A DNA stretch of 15,279 nucleotides from Candidatus Bathyarchaeota archaeon. Its GTDB lineage: Archaea; Thermoproteota; Bathyarchaeia; Bathyarchaeales; UBA233. The DNA is taken from positions 1 through 15,279 of the forward strand of contig QMXC01000004.1 in assembly GCA_003661945.1 (NCBI GenBank), given 5' to 3'. Position numbers and translations under genes: made by a program. The notes beneath the pieces are model-generated. The model saw nothing but the letters and a program-made list of their open reading frames with translations. It was not told the DNA's origin and searched no databases. Below, one piece after another: positions 12,985 through 15,279 of the stretch. The first letter of the stretch is position 1; each line of letters begins with the position of its first letter.

Positions 12985-13000
12985 CGAAACGCTTAAAAAG
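12985..13000 (+). promoter_or_regulatory. Putative BRE/TATA promoter of the acidic microprotein
   Basis: CGAAACG (BRE-like) followed by CTTAAAAAG forms one of the better archaeal promoter matches in the window. A start about 26 nt downstream, near 13022, would give a leader of about 40 nt that includes the GGAGGTG site at 13049-13055. Confidence 0.45.
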
Positions 13001-13064
13001 AGAGGCTGTCTTGAGAAGAGTTCGGACGTCGACGGTGAAGCCTTCGATGGAGGTGCAGACGAAG

Positions 13065-13139
13065 ATGCCCGAAGAGGAGGAAGAATGGGAAGAAGAGGAA
13101 TGGGAAGAGGAAGACTGGGAAGAAGAAGAGGAATGGTGA
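13065..13139 (+). CDS. 24-residue Glu/Trp microprotein
   Basis: The short frame starts at ATG 13065, 9 nt after a perfect Shine-Dalgarno GGAGGTG (13049-13055), and ends with TGA at 13137-13139. The product begins MPEEEEEW and contains only Glu, one Asp and four Trp after Met-Pro. The Trp residues fall at 8, 13, 18 and 24, each after four or five acidic residues, and the peptide ends in Trp. Glu codons alternate freely between GAA and GAG. An in-frame ATG at 13047 would add six residues, and the frame is open back to the asparaginase stop. It lies between the asparaginase and ABCE1 genes with its own promoter-like element. I know no family; an acidic, aromatic tail of this kind could bind basic protein or ribosomal surfaces. 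It could also be low-complexity DNA without translation. Confidence 0.55.
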   Translation: MPEEEEEWEEEEWEEEDWEEEEEW

Positions 13140-13191
13140 AGCCGCGAGCCTTCAGAATCCTTGTTTTAGCTTCTAGCTTTCTTTAGGTTAC

Positions 13192-13251
13192 GTTTATTAG
13201 CTGTTGTTTCTAACTTTATGAAGCTACCAGACGTCTAGGCTGGCTTGAGGG
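13192..13251 (+). promoter_or_regulatory. Promoter and ribosome site of the ABCE1 gene
   Basis: Two TATA-like elements, GTTTATTAG (13192-13200) and CTTTATGAA (13214-13222), precede the gene; either could be used. GAGGG at 13247-13251 lies 5 nt before the ATG at 13257 and favours it over the TTG at 13245, which overlaps the ribosome site. The T-rich stretch at 13161-13185 may end the upstream transcript. Confidence 0.45.
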
Positions 13252-13256
13252 AAACA

Positions 13257-15059
13257 ATGGTTCGCGTTGCAGTATTGGATTCGGACAAGTGTAGACCTAA
13301 GCATTGTAATAGGTTATGTTACCGTTTTTGCCCGATGATAAGAAGCAAGGTGGAAGCGATAAGATTCGAAAATGAGAAGCCGGTTATTGTGGAGTCTCTA
13401 TGCGTAGGATGTGGGATATGCGTCAAGAAATGCCCGTTCAAAGCGCTTTCGATAGTGAACCTTCCCGACGAGCTGGAAAAGGAATGCAGCCACAGATTCG
13501 GCGTTAACACCTTCAAACTTTTCCGGCTTCCAACGCCTACGCCGGGCGTTGTCTTAGGATTGCTCGGAAAAAACGGTGTTGGAAAAACCACTGCAATCAA
13601 AATCTTGTCCGGAGAGATAAAGCTAAACCTCGGAAAGTTCGATGAGCCGCCGAGCTGGGAAGAAATAGTTCAGCACTACCGAGGCTCAACCTTGCAAGAG
13701 TATTTTGAAAAGCTTAGCCGAGGAAAACTCCGCGTGGTTCATAAGCCTCAATACGTAGACAAAATTCCAAAAGTTGTTAAGGGAAAAGTTGGGGAACTCC
13801 TAGAAAAAGTGGACGAACGTGACAACGCGAAAAAGTTAGCCAAACGGTTGGAGCTGGAAAACGTTTGGAACCGCCGGTTAGAAGTTTTAAGCGGAGGAGA
13901 ACTTCAACGAGTCGCCGTGGCTGCGACGCTTTGCCGCGAAGCCGACGTCTACCTTTTCGACGAGCCTTCAAGCTACTTAGACGTGAAACAAAGGTTGGAA
14001 ACCGCAAAGGCTATTCGCGCCTTGATAGACGATGGGAAAACCGTTATGCTCGCCGAGCATGACCTCGCCGTAATCGATTATTTGTCAGATCAGATATGCA
14101 TTTTCTACGGAGAACCCGGCGTCTACGGCATAGTATCCCACGTTCACGGCGTAAGAGTTGGCATAAACATCTATCTGCAGGGCTATATACCCGACGAAAA
14201 CGTACGCTTTAGAAAAGAACCTATAATTTTCCATGAAAAGCCCCCGGCCACGAGCACAACAGCGGGCGAAACGGTTCTAAAGTGGACGGAAATGGAAAAA
14301 CGTTATGAAGATTTCACGTTGACTGCGGAGCCCGGCGAAGTAAAAGCCGGAGAAGTCATCGGGATTCTCGGAGCCAACGGCATCGGAAAAACAACCTTCG
14401 TGAAGCTCTTGGCTGGGATTGAAAAGCCGGATAAAGGCGAACCAATAGGAGTTTCCGACCTAACGGTCAGCTACAAACCCCAATACATATCAGCTGAGTA
14501 CACCGGAACCGTTCAAGAACTGCTGCGAACAATAGCTGAAAAAGACTTCACTTCGAGCTGGTATAAAAGCGAAATCCTACGTCCCCTCAACATCGAAAGG
14601 CTGTTAGACAGAAACATAGCGGAACTAAGCGGAGGAGAACTTCAACGCGTAGCAATTGCTGCCTGCCTATCTAGAAAAGCGAGGCTATATCTGCTGGATG
14701 AGCCGAGCGCCTACTTAGACGTCGAGGAAAGACTGGCTATGGCGAAGGCTGTGAAGAGAATAGTGGAAGAACGAAACACGACAGCCTTCGTGGTTGAACA
14801 CGACGTCGTAGCGCAGGATTTCATCGCTGACCGAATAATGGTTTTCACGGGTAAACCGGGGAAACATGGAATAGCAAAGCCGCCTACAAGCCTAAGAGAC
14901 GGAATGAACTCTTTCCTTAAAGAAATGAATGTCACATTCCGAAGAGACCCAACCACCAAGAGACCGCGCGTCAACAAGGAAGGCTCACGGCTCGACAGAT
15001 ACCAAAAAGAAATAGGCGAATACTACTATGTTAGGGCTCTAACAAAGGAAGAGGAATAA
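13257..15059 (+). CDS. abce1: ABCE1 / RNase L inhibitor homologue, ribosome-recycling ATPase
   Basis: With a/eRF1 or Pelota this cytoplasmic protein splits the ribosome into subunits after termination. At 600 residues it has the usual size. The N-terminal Fe-S domain (about 1-75) has the eight-cysteine pattern for two 4Fe-4S clusters: C-x4-C-x3-C-x3-CP near 12-25, then CVGCGICVKKCPF. Nucleotide-binding domain 1 has Walker A GKNGVGKTT, signature LSGGELQRVAV and Walker B VYLFDEPSSYLDV. Domain 2 has GANGIGKTT, LSGGELQRVAI and LYLLDEPSAYLDV. The switch histidines are in AEHDLAVIDY and VEHDVVAQDF. I choose ATG 13257 because the protein then opens VRVAVLDSDKC as in other family members and GAGGG is well placed. 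The cytidine deaminase frame follows after 2 nt, so the two are probably co-transcribed. Its clusters depend on an Fe-S assembly system such as the one in this window. Confidence 0.98.
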   Translation: MVRVAVLDSDKCRPKHCNRLCYRFCPMIRSKVEAIRFENEKPVIVESLCVGCGICVKKCPFKALSIVNLPDELEKECSHRFGVNTFKLFRLPTPTPGVVLGLLGKNGVGKTTAIKILSGEIKLNLGKFDEPPSWEEIVQHYRGSTLQEYFEKLSRGKLRVVHKPQYVDKIPKVVKGKVGELLEKVDERDNAKKLAKRLELENVWNRRLEVLSGGELQRVAVAATLCREADVYLFDEPSSYLDVKQRLETAKAIRALIDDGKTVMLAEHDLAVIDYLSDQICIFYGEPGVYGIVSHVHGVRVGINIYLQGYIPDENVRFRKEPIIFHEKPPATSTTAGETVLKWTEMEKRYEDFTLTAEPGEVKAGEVIGILGANGIGKTTFVKLLAGIEKPDKGEPIGVSDLTVSYKPQYISAEYTGTVQELLRTIAEKDFTSSWYKSEILRPLNIERLLDRNIAELSGGELQRVAIAACLSRKARLYLLDEPSAYLDVEERLAMAKAVKRIVEERNTTAFVVEHDVVAQDFIADRIMVFTGKPGKHGIAKPPTSLRDGMNSFLKEMNVTFRRDPTTKRPRVNKEGSRLDRYQKEIGEYYYVRALTKEEE

Positions 15060-15061
15060 AC

Positions 15062-15279
15062 TTGATAGAACTCGGAGGAGACGAGAAAAAACTTCTTGAA
15101 GCCGCGTTGAAGGCTCTAGAAAACGCCTATGTGCTGTGGGGTTGTCGTGTAGGCGCAGCGGTACAAGCTGAAGACGGAGAAATCTACGCTGGATGCAACG
15201 TGGAAAGCTGGATTTCCGGGCTAGGCATATGCGCCGAAAGATGCGCCATACACCACGCAGTCATACACGGCAACCGAAA
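15062..15279 (+). CDS. cdd: Cytidine deaminase, N-terminal part (cut by the window end)
   Basis: Seventy-two codons are visible from a TTG at 15062, preceded by GAGGA in the last codons of ABCE1; the frame is open to the window edge. Cytidine deaminases are zinc enzymes that convert cytidine and deoxycytidine to uridine forms in pyrimidine salvage. The family core is present: VGAAVQAEDGEIYAGCNVE (30-48, with Asn46 and Glu48 that bind the ribose) and ICAERCAIHHAV (56-67, zinc ligand Cys57 and proton-shuttle Glu59). The second zinc motif (PCGxC) would lie beyond the edge. Two places differ from the common pattern: YVLWGCRVGAAV replaces the usual YSxFxVGAA, and NVESWISGLGICAER replaces the NVENASY...CAER form. 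It starts 2 nt after the ABCE1 stop, so the pair is probably one transcript. Confidence 0.85.
   Translation, partial: MIELGGDEKKLLEAALKALENAYVLWGCRVGAAVQAEDGEIYAGCNVESWISGLGICAERCAIHHAVIHGNR

Noticed and set aside
13070..13136. CRISPR array or tandem DNA repeat in the purine-rich tract
   Set aside because: There is no repeat-spacer structure; the periodicity is at the level of Glu/Trp codons, with varied synonymous codons.
13245..13256. TTG at 13245 as the ABCE1 start
   Set aside because: It overlaps the GAGGG ribosome site, and the ATG at 13257 gives the N-terminus expected for the family.
13888..14647. A 22-nt identical repeat (13888-13909 and 14626-14647)
   Set aside because: It encodes the LSGGELQR signature in each of the two nucleotide-binding domains of ABCE1. 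The identity is notable but is explained by the domain duplication and protein constraint.

Overview
The window is a gene-dense stretch of an archaeal chromosome, cut at both ends. The archaeal assignment rests on a complete ABCE1/RLI ribosome-recycling ATPase, which occurs only in Archaea and Eukarya, on a small archaeal-type HTH regulator, and on TATA-like boxes about 25-30 nt before several genes, some of which look leaderless. Shine-Dalgarno sites (GGAGGTGA, GAGGAGG, GGAGGTG) and TTG starts are also common. A Bathyarchaeia-like lineage is my guess from gene content and is not proven by anything here.

Layout: (1) 3-332, C-terminal end of an unrecognised, possibly regulatory protein. (2) 422-1492, Sua5 threonylcarbamoyl-AMP synthase, converging on (3) an fba-pfp operon (3458-1489, minus) of class II fructose-bisphosphate aldolase and a phosphofructokinase with pyrophosphate-type active-site residues. 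(4) A HAD hydrolase (3546-4226) converging on a tandem GNAT acetyltransferase (5129-4242). (5) 8046-5225, minus: a secreted alpha/alpha-toroid plus DUF4430 protein, an ECF-type S component, and a membrane-anchored coiled-coil DUF4430 protein. (6) 11357-8130, minus: an Fe-S assembly operon with a degenerate IscS-like protein, IscU scaffold, SufS desulfurase and a small unknown protein, transcribed away from a Cys-rich HTH regulator (11432-11821). (7) Plus strand: isoaspartyl peptidase/asparaginase (11994-12959), a 24-residue Glu/Trp microprotein (13065-13139), ABCE1 (13257-15059) and the first 72 codons of a cytidine deaminase (from 15062).

The most interesting part is region 5. Its large protein has the same domain order as animal transcobalamin and intrinsic factor: a six-hairpin-type helical toroid followed by a DUF4430/beta domain. 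It sits beside an ECF S component and a second DUF4430 domain on a membrane-anchored Tyr/Leu heptad stalk. I propose a surface capture-and-import system for cobalamin or a related ligand. A perfect 10-bp inverted repeat lies at the predicted transcription start of the large gene.

Region 6 is the second focus. The IscS-like protein keeps the PLP lysine and the mobile-loop cysteine but has lost several cofactor-pocket residues and the substrate arginine. A canonical SufS sits in the same operon. The 74-bp gap to the divergent Cys-rich regulator holds a 15-bp palindrome, which suggests local control of Fe-S assembly by a metal- or cluster-binding regulator.
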